This document shows, piece by piece, positions 1 to 5,462 of a DNA stretch of 5,822 nucleotides. The stretch covers positions 1 through 5,822 of the forward strand of contig JAPPQG010000174.1 in assembly GCA_028816945.1 (NCBI GenBank), in the 5' to 3' direction. This DNA comes from Alphaproteobacteria bacterium. GTDB lineage: Bacteria > Pseudomonadota > Alphaproteobacteria > RS24. Under the pieces are notes generated by a model. It saw only the letters and a list, made by a program, of their open reading frames with translations, was not told the origin of the DNA and made no database searches. How positions within the stretch are numbered: position 1 is the first letter of the stretch; every line of letters begins with the position of its first letter. The position numbers and the translations under genes were made by a program.

Positions 1-49
1 CGGCATCTATGGCGTCTGGTGCTTCTCTTATACGGGCAATATCTAACAT
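1..49 (-). CDS. serS: Seryl-tRNA synthetase, N-terminal fragment (gene continues past the left edge)
   Basis: Only the first 16 codons are inside the window, reading MLDIARIREAPDAIDA from the ATG at 47-49. The pattern M-x-D-I-x-x-I-R-E-x-P-(D/E)-A matches the conserved start of bacterial seryl-tRNA synthetase, just before its N-terminal coiled-coil arm that holds tRNA(Ser). The enzyme charges tRNA(Ser) with serine in the cytoplasm. The gene starts 23 bp after the tatC stop codon. A purine-rich AAAGAGA lies about seven bases before the ATG and can act as a modest ribosome binding site. No promoter or terminator is visible in the gap, so read-through from the tat genes is likely. serS directly after tatC is common in Alphaproteobacteria, which supports the call despite the short fragment. 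The catalytic domain cannot be assessed. Confidence 0.85.
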   Translation of the reverse strand, partial: MLDIARIREAPDAIDA

Positions 50-72
50 AATTATGTCTCTTTAATATCTAT

Positions 73-861
73 TCATTCCTCTGCTGTGGCATGCTGTTTT
101 TTCTCAATAAATGCAACGGCAAAAATAGAAATTTCATAAAGCAATAAAATCGGTATGCCAAGCCCAATTTGGCTAATTAAATCGGGCGGCGTGAGGAAGG
201 CGGCCGCCGCAAAGGCTAAAATAATAGCATATCGGCGTTTGCTACGCAGGGTTTGCGCGGATACAAGCCCCGCCCGCCCTAATAAAGTTAAGACAAACGG
301 TAGTTGAACACAAAAGCCAAACGCAAACATCAAGGCCATAGTGAAACCAAGATATTCGCTAACCCGATTCATCATTACAATATCGGCCCCATTTGTGCCA
401 ATCTGTTCCATGCTTAAAAAAAACTGCATTGTTAAGGGCATGATAATGGCAAAAACCAATATCCCCCCTAATATAAACAAAATAGGCGCGGCAATGAGAA
501 AGGGCAAAAAGGCTTGTTTTTCATTTTTATACAAACCCGGCGCGATGAAACGATAAATTTGTACAGCAAAAAAGGGAAAGCCGATAAAGATAGAGCCAAA
601 TAAAGCAAGTTTTAATTGTGTAAATAAAAATTCATGCGGTGCTGTATAAATTAACTGCAAATCTGCCATACCACCCGCCGCCCGTTCATAGGGGATAAGC
701 AAAAGCGTAAAAATCTCATCGGCCAAACTAAAACACAATATAAAGCCAACAGATAAAACAAGCAGGCAATATAATAGGCGCGTGCGTAATTCTAGCAAAT
801 GCTCCATTAAAGGGGCTTCGCTTGCAGCCAATTTTTTCTCGTCTGTGTCCCCATTAGCCAT
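73..861 (-). CDS. tatC: Twin-arginine translocase subunit TatC
   Basis: TatC is the polytopic inner-membrane core of the Tat system. With TatB it recognises the twin-arginine signal peptide of folded proteins and recruits TatA for transport. The 262-residue length is close to E. coli TatC (258), and six hydrophobic segments can be drawn. Family landmarks are present: MEHLLELRTRL at 19-29, with Glu24 matching E. coli Glu15; FIAPGLYKNE at 105-115, where Phe105 and Glu115 match Phe94 and Glu103 of the signal-peptide site; and LTPPD at 223-227. Gln186 in transmembrane helix 4 stands where E. coli has Glu170, which I believe is an accepted Glu/Gln variation. The ATG overlaps the last 8 bases of tatB, with only a weak AAAGAG about ten bases upstream, so translation is probably coupled to tatB. 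The C-terminal tail is short and charged. Confidence 0.97.
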   Translation of the reverse strand: MANGDTDEKKLAASEAPLMEHLLELRTRLLYCLLVLSVGFILCFSLADEIFTLLLIPYERAAGGMADLQLIYTAPHEFLFTQLKLALFGSIFIGFPFFAVQIYRFIAPGLYKNEKQAFLPFLIAAPILFILGGILVFAIIMPLTMQFFLSMEQIGTNGADIVMMNRVSEYLGFTMALMFAFGFCVQLPFVLTLLGRAGLVSAQTLRSKRRYAIILAFAAAAFLTPPDLISQIGLGIPILLLYEISIFAVAFIEKKQHATAEE

Positions 862-1216
862 CGGTTTTTGGCTCTTTATTTTTTGTTTTATCGTTATTTT
901 TATCTTTACCTTTATTTTTATCTACTATGTCCCTCTTTTTATCGTCCGCATCAAATAAATCAGGTGAGAGAAAACTATCCGCAAAACGGCTTTTCAATTT
1001 TGATGGGTGGAGGTCTTTTGCACTATCTGTTATCTCATCCAAATTGGCATCTTTTGCCATATCATCAATATGTTTGTGAAATTCCCGCATCATACTACGC
1101 CCTTGTGCGAGAAAGCGGCCAACATGGCGCAAAATAACAGGCAATTCTGCCGGCCCCATAATGAGTAAAACAAGTACGGCAAAGAATAATAATTCTGCCC
1201 AGCCAATATCAAACAT
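854..1216 (-). CDS. tatB: Twin-arginine translocase subunit TatB
   Basis: TatB sits with TatC in the receptor complex that binds Tat signal peptides before TatA is recruited. The 120-residue protein starts MFDIGWAELL, with the family's conserved Glu at position 8 in a single transmembrane helix (about 6-20). The Gly21-Pro22 hinge follows, then LPVILRHVGRFLAQGRSMMREF, the amphipathic helix on the cytoplasmic face. The Glu8 and Gly-Pro features separate it from the TatA encoded just upstream. From about residue 92 the tail is a low-complexity Lys/Asp/Asn run made of A-rich codons, as expected for the poorly conserved TatB C-terminus. The gene begins 19 bp after tatA and overlaps tatC by 8 bp. 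A strong AGGGGG ribosome binding site precedes the ATG by about five bases, but a small hairpin may overlap it (see the separate entry at 1223-1233). Confidence 0.95.
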   Translation of the reverse strand: MFDIGWAELLFFAVLVLLIMGPAELPVILRHVGRFLAQGRSMMREFHKHIDDMAKDANLDEITDSAKDLHPSKLKSRFADSFLSPDLFDADDKKRDIVDKNKGKDKNNDKTKNKEPKTDG

Positions 1217-1222
1217 AAAAGC

Positions 1223-1233
1223 CCCCTATGGGG
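1223..1233 (-). promoter_or_regulatory. Possible hairpin covering the tatB ribosome binding site
   Basis: In the mRNA, CCCC-ATA-GGGG forms a perfect four-pair GC stem with a three-base loop in the 19-base gap between tatA and tatB. The 3' arm is part of the AGGGGG ribosome binding site of tatB. The stem could lower tatB translation unless ribosomes finishing tatA open it. The pairing is seen directly; a regulatory effect is inference. The stem is very short, and the run of G may simply be a strong ribosome binding site next to a chance run of C. There is no U-run after it, so it is not a terminator. Confidence 0.35.
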
Positions 1234-1235
1234 AA

Positions 1236-1490
1236 TTATTTATCGGATTCATGGTCGCTATCGTCTGACTTATTTATATCAATTACATCTGAGTCATCGG
1301 CCATGTCGCGTTCATCAATTTGTGCCTTATCTTTTAGGCTTTCATCTTTCAAGCCGCCGTCTTTTAGACCGGCGCGAAAACTTTTAATACCTTTTGCTAC
1401 TTCGCCCATTAAGGCAGCAATACGACCGCGCCCAAATAATAAGACAAGCAAAATAATAATCAATAATATTTGCAATCCACTCGGTGCCAT
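1236..1490 (-). CDS. tatA: Twin-arginine translocase subunit TatA
   Basis: TatA oligomerises around a substrate-loaded TatBC complex and forms the transport path. The 84-residue protein has a short periplasmic N-terminus, one hydrophobic helix (about residues 6-19), the hinge FGRGRI at 19-24, and an amphipathic helix from [16 protein letters not shown] (27-42). Gln7 falls at the place of the polar residue near the start of the E. coli TatA helix. FG(R/K)G(K/R)I followed by LMG(E/D)VAKGIK(S/A)F is typical of alphaproteobacterial TatA. Residues 41-55 are three five-residue repeats, [10 protein letters not shown] and SLKDK. An acidic tail rich in Asp and Ser follows. A good ribosome binding site, AAAGGA at 1497-1502, stands six bases before the ATG. 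A promoter candidate lies further upstream, so this is the likely first gene of a tatABC-serS unit. Confidence 0.96.
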   Translation of the reverse strand: MAPSGLQILLIIILLVLLFGRGRIAALMGEVAKGIKSFRAGLKDGGLKDESLKDKAQIDERDMADDSDVIDINKSDDSDHESDK

Positions 1491-1514
1491 AGAATATCCT
1501 TTTCGCCCTTAATT

Positions 1515-1530
1515 TAATAATGCTTTATTA
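1515..1530. repeat. AT-only inverted repeat in the tatA leader
   Basis: TAATAA and TTATTA, six perfect pairs around a four-base centre (TGCT), lie just downstream of the predicted tatA -10 box, near the expected transcription start. The stem is all A-T and would be weak as RNA. As DNA it could be an operator half-site pair, or chance in AT-rich sequence. No GC-rich hairpin with a T-run that would serve as a scpB terminator is visible in this gap. Confidence 0.2.
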
Positions 1531-1531
1531 T

Positions 1532-1559
1532 ATTGTAACCATTTTTATCTATTTGACAA
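1532..1559 (-). promoter_or_regulatory. Candidate sigma-70 type promoter for tatABC
   Basis: On the minus strand TTGTCA (1554-1559) and TACAAT (1532-1537) are separated by 16 bases. Each hexamer matches five of six positions of the -35 and -10 consensus. The -10 is preceded by a GGT and overlaps a second TATAAT-like string at 21-base spacing. The site lies in the 92-bp AT-rich gap after scpB, and transcription from it would give a leader of about 35 bases to the tatA start. AT-rich sequence produces such matches easily, but this is the only sizeable gap in front of the tat genes. Confidence 0.45.
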
Positions 1560-1582
1560 ATTATATGTAAAGAAAGCGTAAA

Positions 1583-2395
1583 TCAGCCTTTTTCCAGGCT
1601 TTCTACCTCGTCTATATCTTCCCTTATATCTTGCCCTTCTTCCATTTCTTGCATATCCATAGCAAGCATATCTTCGCCCATATCCCCATCCTCTAATGGC
1701 AATTCCTCTAAATTCGCTTGGGGAATGGTAAAGCCCGGCGGCAGGCGGCTATCTAGCAAGCCAATGGCTTTTAATTCCTCCAAGCCCGGCAAATCGGTAA
1801 GGCTTTCTAAATTAAAATGTGATAGGAAGTGGTCGCTTGTGCCATAGGTCACAGGTCGTCCCGGCACACGCCTGCGCCCGCGAATCTTCACCCATCCCGT
1901 ATCAAGCAATATATCTATTGTCCCTTTGGATATGCTTACGCCGCGAATTTCCTCAATTTCCGCGCGTGTGACGGGCTGGTGGTAAGCAATAATCGCCAAT
2001 GTCTCTTGTGCGGCGCGCGACAAACGCCTTTTTGCCGTGACATGTTTTTCCAACGCATAAGATAAATCTGCCGCCGTGCGAAAAGCATATTTTTTGCCAA
2101 GTTTAACAATATGAATGCCGCGGCTTTCATATTGCTGTTTGAGTTCATCAATAAGCATTTCAACGGGTGTATTGGCTGGTAATTGCTCGGCAATGGTTGC
2201 CACATCAAGCGGTTCAGCGGCAACAAATAAGACCGCTTCAATCACACGCAAAGCCTCCTGCTTTTCTGCCTCTGATAATTCTATATTGGCCGCATTATCG
2301 GGCGGTGTTTCATCTGTCATGTCTTGTGCCATGTCATTTATGTCTGTCATGTCATTCATGTCTGTTATGTCGTTTATATCTGTCATGTTATTCAT
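1583..2395 (-). CDS. scpB: Segregation and condensation protein ScpB
   Basis: ScpB forms a dimer of winged-helix proteins that binds the kleisin ScpA and so regulates the Smc complex that compacts and separates newly replicated chromosomes. Conserved parts are the first winged helix, EALRVIEAVLFVAAEPLD (47-64) to about 118, and the second, LSRAAQETLAIIAYHQPVTR at 125-144 with EIRGVS next. The basic GRRRVPGRPVTYGTS at 173-187 and the closing HFNLESLTDLPGLEEL follow. At 270 residues it is longer than many ScpB proteins because of two poorly conserved ends: a repeat-bearing acidic N-terminus (about 1-40) and an acidic Met-rich tail (about 229-270). The ATG overlaps the scpA stop by 8 bases with only a weak AGG three bases before it. 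Starts at Met22 or Met26 are possible, because the conserved fold begins near residue 40. It is probably translationally coupled to scpA. Confidence 0.95.
   Translation of the reverse strand: MNNMTDINDITDMNDMTDINDMAQDMTDETPPDNAANIELSEAEKQEALRVIEAVLFVAAEPLDVATIAEQLPANTPVEMLIDELKQQYESRGIHIVKLGKKYAFRTAADLSYALEKHVTAKRRLSRAAQETLAIIAYHQPVTRAEIEEIRGVSISKGTIDILLDTGWVKIRGRRRVPGRPVTYGTSDHFLSHFNLESLTDLPGLEELKAIGLLDSRLPPGFTIPQANLEELPLEDGDMGEDMLAMDMQEMEEGQDIREDIDEVESLEKG
2333..2386 (-). repeat. 18-bp tandem repeat, three copies, at the scpB 5' end
   Basis: Three adjacent 18-base units occupy 2369-2386, 2351-2368 and 2333-2350. On the minus strand they read ATGACAGATATAAACGAC, ATAACAGACATGAATGAC and ATGACAGACATAAATGAC, and translate as MTDIND, ITDMND and MTDIND. 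The first codons of scpB (MNN, ATGAATAAC) look like a half-unit, so the array reaches into the overlap with the scpA stop codon. Differences among copies are mostly synonymous or exchange Met and Ile, so the repeat is somewhat aged. Loss or gain of one unit would keep the frame. Confidence 0.85.
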
Positions 2396-3308
2396 TACCT
2401 ATATTTGCATTATCTGCTGGTTTGGGGCGGGCGCGGCGGACAAAAATTTCCCCCCAATTTTTTTCTTGCCGTATTTCAATGCGTCCATCACGGACAAATT
2501 CAAGCATAGCCCCGAAACTGCTTGCTGCTAATGTGCGCCGCTTTTTGCGATCTTTCATTTGCTCTAAAACAATATGTTCAAAGCGCGCCCAATCTTGCAA
2601 TTTCCCAACTATGCGTTCCCATCGCAACCGCGCCCGCTCAATGCTGATGATTGGCAATTTAGGCGGCGTCCAGCTCGAATAATATTGCCGTAATTTTTGT
2701 GTCGAATAAGAAGCAAGCAATTCATGCAAATTAGCATCATATTTACTATGTCGCTTAATGCGGATACCTTCTGTTACTTGGCGGGCAAAAATATCGCGCC
2801 CTAATTGGTCGCGTGCCATAAGTTGCGCGGCCGCTTCACGCATGGCTTCTAATCTTTGTAATTGAAAAGCAATACGGGCGGCTAATTCCTCTGCCGATGG
2901 CTCTTCCTCTTTTTCGGGTGGCGGCAAAAGCAGGCGGGATTTCAAATAAGCCAACCACGCGGCCATAACGAGATAATCCGCAGCAATTTCAATTTGCAAA
3001 TGGCGCGCCTCATCGATGAAAGCAATATATTGTTCGGCCAATTCAAAAATAGAAATTTGCGCAAGATCAACCTTTTGCAAACGAGCAAGCGATAATAGCA
3101 CATCAAGCGGGCCTTCATAATTGGCAAGGTCAAGGTTCAAGCGACCTTTTTCACTTGGCGGGCGCGTATAGCCCGGGCCTTCAATAAACCCGTCTTGCCC
3201 AGAATCAGACGACGGGGCAGACGCAGAATCAGACGACGAGGCAGACGGCGAAGTAGGCGCAGAGCCAGACGCAGAAGCAGGGTTAGAGTTGGTGTTCGAA
3301 TCAGTCAT
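2388..3308 (-). CDS. scpA: Segregation and condensation protein ScpA (kleisin)
   Basis: ScpA is the kleisin that bridges the two Smc head domains and, with ScpB, completes the bacterial condensin ring. Numbering from the ATG at 3312-3314, the N-terminal kleisin domain contains NYEGPLDVLLSL (65-76) and AADYLVMAAWLAYLKSRLLL (111-130), the family signature. A variable acidic and helical middle follows. The C-terminal winged helix, about 259-293, contains LEFVRDGRIEIRQ and docks on a Smc head. Residues about 10-40 are a Ser/Ala/Asp-rich linker containing a 24-bp duplication. Two starts are possible. AGGA at 3317-3320 is only two bases from the ATG at 3314 but eight from the ATG at 3308, so I choose the latter (306 residues, starting MTDSN). 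The gene lies 57 bp after nagZ and overlaps scpB. Confidence 0.95.
   Translation of the reverse strand: MTDSNTNSNPASASGSAPTSPSASSSDSASAPSSDSGQDGFIEGPGYTRPPSEKGRLNLDLANYEGPLDVLLSLARLQKVDLAQISIFELAEQYIAFIDEARHLQIEIAADYLVMAAWLAYLKSRLLLPPPEKEEEPSAEELAARIAFQLQRLEAMREAAAQLMARDQLGRDIFARQVTEGIRIKRHSKYDANLHELLASYSTQKLRQYYSSWTPPKLPIISIERARLRWERIVGKLQDWARFEHIVLEQMKDRKKRRTLAASSFGAMLEFVRDGRIEIRQEKNWGEIFVRRARPKPADNANIGNE
3201..3248 (-). repeat. 24-bp tandem repeat, two copies, in the ScpA N-terminal linker
   Basis: Positions 3201-3224 and 3225-3248 match at 22 of 24 bases, the differences falling at the 15th and last base of the unit. The copies encode SASSSDSA and SAPSSDSG. Looser versions of the same Ser/Ala/Asp-coding string continue to about 3281, giving a low-complexity linker ahead of the folded kleisin domain. 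The unit is a multiple of three, so copy changes would only alter linker length. Each copy holds a GANTC site, the target of CcrM-type methylases in many Alphaproteobacteria; this may be incidental. Confidence 0.8.
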
Positions 3309-3325
3309 AGCCATATTCCTAGCAT

Positions 3326-3355
3326 TTTATACACTTTCTTACTAGTTAAGGGCAA
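3326..3355 (-). promoter_or_regulatory. Weak promoter candidate before scpA
   Basis: TTGCCC (3350-3355) and TATAAA (3326-3331) are spaced by 18 bases on the minus strand in the gap between nagZ and scpA. The -10 matches five of six consensus positions and the -35 four of six. Transcription would begin around 3319, leaving a leader barely long enough for the AGGA ribosome binding site and favouring the ATG at 3308. It may be a secondary promoter giving scpAB some independence from nagZ, or chance. Confidence 0.25.
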
Positions 3356-3372
3356 TCTCCGCTTGTTAAGGG
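3345..3372. repeat. Short direct repeat at the nagZ end
   Basis: GTTAAGGG occurs at 3345-3352 and again at 3365-3372, 20 bases apart on the plus strand; the second copy contains the nagZ stop codon. The spacing does not fit the TTAA-N7-TTAA pattern of CtrA sites. It could be a small duplication of the gene end. No function is claimed. Confidence 0.3.
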
Positions 3373-4415
3373 AAAATGCCCGATAGGTATTTTTGCCACT
3401 GATTCTCTGCATTTGCCACTTTTTGTGGGCGACACTTTGCCAATAATTCATTTATTTTGGTGGCGCGGGCAAGCGATTGCCCCTGCAACTGTGGCACAAC
3501 AGCCGCAAGTTCCTGCATTTCAGCCATATCGCCCGTGCAATGTAACACTACATCACAGCCTGCATTGAGGGCTTTTTGCGCCCGCTCGGCAAGTGTCCCT
3601 GTGAGGGCTTGCATAGAAATATCATCGCTTATCAATAAGCCCGTAAAGCCAATCGACTCCCGAATAATTGTTTGAATAATATGTTTTGAGTGGGTCGCAA
3701 CGGCTTGCTTATCGAGGGCTTCAAAACATATATGAGCGGTCATCGCAAGTGGTAAATAGGCACATTGGCGGAAGGCCTCGAAGTCTGTTTGCTCTAATTC
3801 AGCGCGCTTTGTTGTCACTTTTGGCAAGGCAAGATGGCTGTCTAACTGCCCGCGCCCATGCCCCGGTATATGTTTCATAACAGGCAATATGCCTGCCTGC
3901 ATTAAGCCTTTGGCCGCCGCCCGCCCCAACTGTGCCACTTTATCGGGGCTTGCCCCATAGGCGCGGTCGCCAATAATCTCATGCATGCCCGCCCCTGCTA
4001 CATCAAGGCATGGCATGCAATTAACAGTTATACCTAATGCATGCAAATCACAGCCAATGAGGTAGCCACCCAAAGTGGCGGCTTGGCAGGCGCGTTCGGG
4101 GTCATTGTCATAAAGCGCACCATAAAGAGCGGCGGGCGGATAGGCGCGCACCAAAGGAGGCGTGAGCCGTGCCACACGCCCGCCCTCTTGGTCGATGAGA
4201 ATTGGCACATGTGGGCTTGTAGGGGAACGGTCGACAAGGGTGCGTAAGTCGGCTGTCAAATCTGCAACTTGCGCGGCTGAATCGATATTGCGGGCAAATA
4301 AGATAAAGCCCCATGGGTTGCATTGCTTAAAAAAGGCGCGTTCTTCTTGTGTAAGCCGAGGGCCGTTTAAGCCGTAAATTATGGCTTGTCGTGGTTTGTC
4401 TGCATGTTGCGCCAT
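3366..4415 (-). CDS. nagZ: Beta-N-acetylhexosaminidase NagZ (glycoside hydrolase family 3)
   Basis: NagZ removes the terminal N-acetylglucosamine from GlcNAc-1,6-anhydroMurNAc muropeptides in the cytoplasm during peptidoglycan recycling. Its product can influence beta-lactamase induction in species that have an AmpR/AmpC circuit. The 349-residue, single-domain TIM-barrel length fits the family, and no signal peptide is present. Seen in order: NPWGFILFARNI (33-44), LIDQEGGRVARL (73-84), KHIPGHGRGQLDSH (181-194) and LLISDDISM (260-268). In the family, the Asp and His of the DSH loop (Asp192, His194) form the acid/base dyad, and the first Asp of SDD (Asp264) is the nucleophile; all three are present. 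The start is 14 bp after the SPOR gene with no clear ribosome binding site, which suggests translational coupling. The next usable in-frame starts would cut into the barrel, so this ATG is the sensible choice. Confidence 0.95.
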   Translation of the reverse strand: MAQHADKPRQAIIYGLNGPRLTQEERAFFKQCNPWGFILFARNIDSAAQVADLTADLRTLVDRSPTSPHVPILIDQEGGRVARLTPPLVRAYPPAALYGALYDNDPERACQAATLGGYLIGCDLHALGITVNCMPCLDVAGAGMHEIIGDRAYGASPDKVAQLGRAAAKGLMQAGILPVMKHIPGHGRGQLDSHLALPKVTTKRAELEQTDFEAFRQCAYLPLAMTAHICFEALDKQAVATHSKHIIQTIIRESIGFTGLLISDDISMQALTGTLAERAQKALNAGCDVVLHCTGDMAEMQELAAVVPQLQGQSLARATKINELLAKCRPQKVANAENQWQKYLSGIFP

Positions 4416-4429
4416 AAAGACAATGACTA

Positions 4430-5323
4430 TTAGTTTATTTTACGCACAAAGCAATCTTGGCCGCCATCTTTAAGGGCATCGCAAAAATCGTTTGCCGCGG
4501 GGCGTGTCGCAAATCCAGTAATAGCAAGGCGGAAAAATATGCCCCGTTCGCCAAGATCGGCGCGTTGCACCATTGGCTCACGGCTTGCAAGCAAAACAGG
4601 GAATCTTTGTTGCAAACGGCCATAGGTAATTTCAGCCTGTTCGAGGGAGCGCACAGAACTAATTTGCACGGCATAAACCCCCGCCAATGACGTCACAAAA
4701 TTATCGCCTTGCGCTTCGCCACTTTCAATAATTATAGTTTCCGCATTTTCAGACAAAACCAATGGTTCTGCTTCTGTTATTGATTCTGCCATTGGTTCTA
4801 TTTGCGCCTCTGCTAATGGCGTTTCATCCATCATTTCCATTTCCACTATTTGGGAATCGGCATTAGCAATGTTCTCGTTTTCATCCTGCAACACCATATC
4901 ACCTGACGGGGTCATTGTGGTTTCCCCTGTGCTATTTTCGGCGCCCGCCTCTGCGCTGGCTTTTGCGTCGGTATTGTCTGCCACATTCCCAGAAATAACA
5001 TCATAAATATGCAAATCCCCATTTTCAAAGCGATTGTCTGCTTCGCTTGTTTCGGGTGGCACTTTTATAAGACTATCATCGGCGGCAATGAGCGGTGGCA
5101 CATGGTCTTGTCCATATTCAATGCCTTTCATATAGGCAAGATAGATAATGCCTGCCAAAACACCGCTAATCACAAATGCGCCAATGCTTACAGCAAACCA
5201 TGAAGAGCGCGCCGTCTTTTTATCTAGCGCATGGTCATGGTAAGCCGCATCAGGCGATGGCTCGCTAATATTAACATCTGTATCTTGTCCTAATTCGTGG
5301 TCGTCATTTGGCGTTTGCGTCAT
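4430..5323 (-). CDS. SPOR-domain inner-membrane protein (FtsN-like layout)
   Basis: The 297-residue protein has an acidic cytoplasmic N-terminus (about 1-40) and one transmembrane helix, about 42-64, preceded by basic residues (KKTAR). A long periplasmic part ends in a SPOR domain, about 215-295. SPOR domains bind glycan strands stripped of stem peptides and so collect at division sites. Here GVYAVQISSVRSLEQAEITY, the segment RGIFFRLAITGF and the ending DGGQDCFVRKIN give the usual beta-alpha-beta repeats. Residues 76-111 (from PPLIAADDSLIKV through HIYDV) resemble a juxtamembrane segment I recall from alphaproteobacterial homologues next to nagZ. Residues about 112-212 are an acidic, Glu/Ala/Met-rich linker with little likely structure. 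AAGGGG at 5331-5336, seven bases before the ATG, is a strong ribosome binding site. The layout is like FtsN, but I cannot show it is FtsN, so no symbol is given. Confidence 0.9.
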   Translation of the reverse strand: MTQTPNDDHELGQDTDVNISEPSPDAAYHDHALDKKTARSSWFAVSIGAFVISGVLAGIIYLAYMKGIEYGQDHVPPLIAADDSLIKVPPETSEADNRFENGDLHIYDVISGNVADNTDAKASAEAGAENSTGETTMTPSGDMVLQDENENIANADSQIVEMEMMDETPLAEAQIEPMAESITEAEPLVLSENAETIIIESGEAQGDNFVTSLAGVYAVQISSVRSLEQAEITYGRLQQRFPVLLASREPMVQRADLGERGIFFRLAITGFATRPAANDFCDALKDGGQDCFVRKIN

Positions 5324-5353
5324 ATCCTATCCCCTTTCAGGCCCGGTTTTTGT

Positions 5354-5394
5354 TTTACACTTTACACTTCACATTTATGCTTTACGCTTTACGC
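5354..5394. repeat. Array of six 7-bp (one 6-bp) tandem repeats upstream of the SPOR gene
   Basis: On the minus strand the units read GCGTAAA, GCGTAAA, GCATAAA, TGTGAA, GTGTAAA and GTGTAAA, ending 30 bases before the SPOR-protein ATG. A further GTGTAAG lies just upstream of the array. The perfect pairs at each end (GCGTAAA twice, GTGTAAA twice) show local duplication. Being non-coding and close to a start codon, the array could affect transcription or the leader mRNA of the SPOR gene, or be inert slippage product. I could not place a convincing promoter beside it. Confidence 0.8.
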
Positions 5395-5427
5395 CACCTT
5401 ACACCTCTAAATGATAGTTCTTTTACA

Positions 5428-5462
5428 ATGTCGCTTTTTATCTTTTGCATGTCACTTTTTAT
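5428..5462. repeat. Pair of 14-bp near-identical direct repeats after argS
   Basis: ATGTCGCTTTTTAT (5428-5441) and ATGTCACTTTTTAT (5449-5462) on the plus strand differ at one base and are 21 bases apart, start to start. The second overlaps the 15-bp repeat that follows the argS stop codon. The whole 150-bp gap between argS and the SPOR gene seems built from small duplications. No terminator hairpin is visible in it. Confidence 0.6.

Noticed and set aside
50..72. Similarity between the serS leader (AAAGAGACATAATT) and the argS 3' repeat (CAAGAGACATTATAA)
   Set aside because: Both belong to synthetase genes, but a match of about ten AT-rich bases at unrelated positions (leader versus stop codon) is likely chance.
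864..945. Long T-rich stretch on the plus strand, looking like a run of terminator or repeat sequence
   Set aside because: It is the A-rich coding sequence of the Lys/Asp/Asn tail of TatB; there is no GC-rich stem and the frame is continuous.
1228..1512. Plus-strand frame of 94 codons opposite tatA
   Set aside because: It is antisense to a complete, well-conserved tatA, and its Ser/Ile-rich translation is what the reverse of that gene would give.
2115..2682. Long plus-strand frames (138 and 171 codons) across the scpA/scpB junction
   Set aside because: They lie wholly opposite two well-conserved genes, have low-complexity Ser/Cys/His-rich translations and no family features. They are shadows of scpAB.
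3345..3372. Possible CtrA box from paired TTAA motifs
   Set aside because: The two TTAA motifs are 16 bases apart rather than the 7 expected, and the gene context gives no support.
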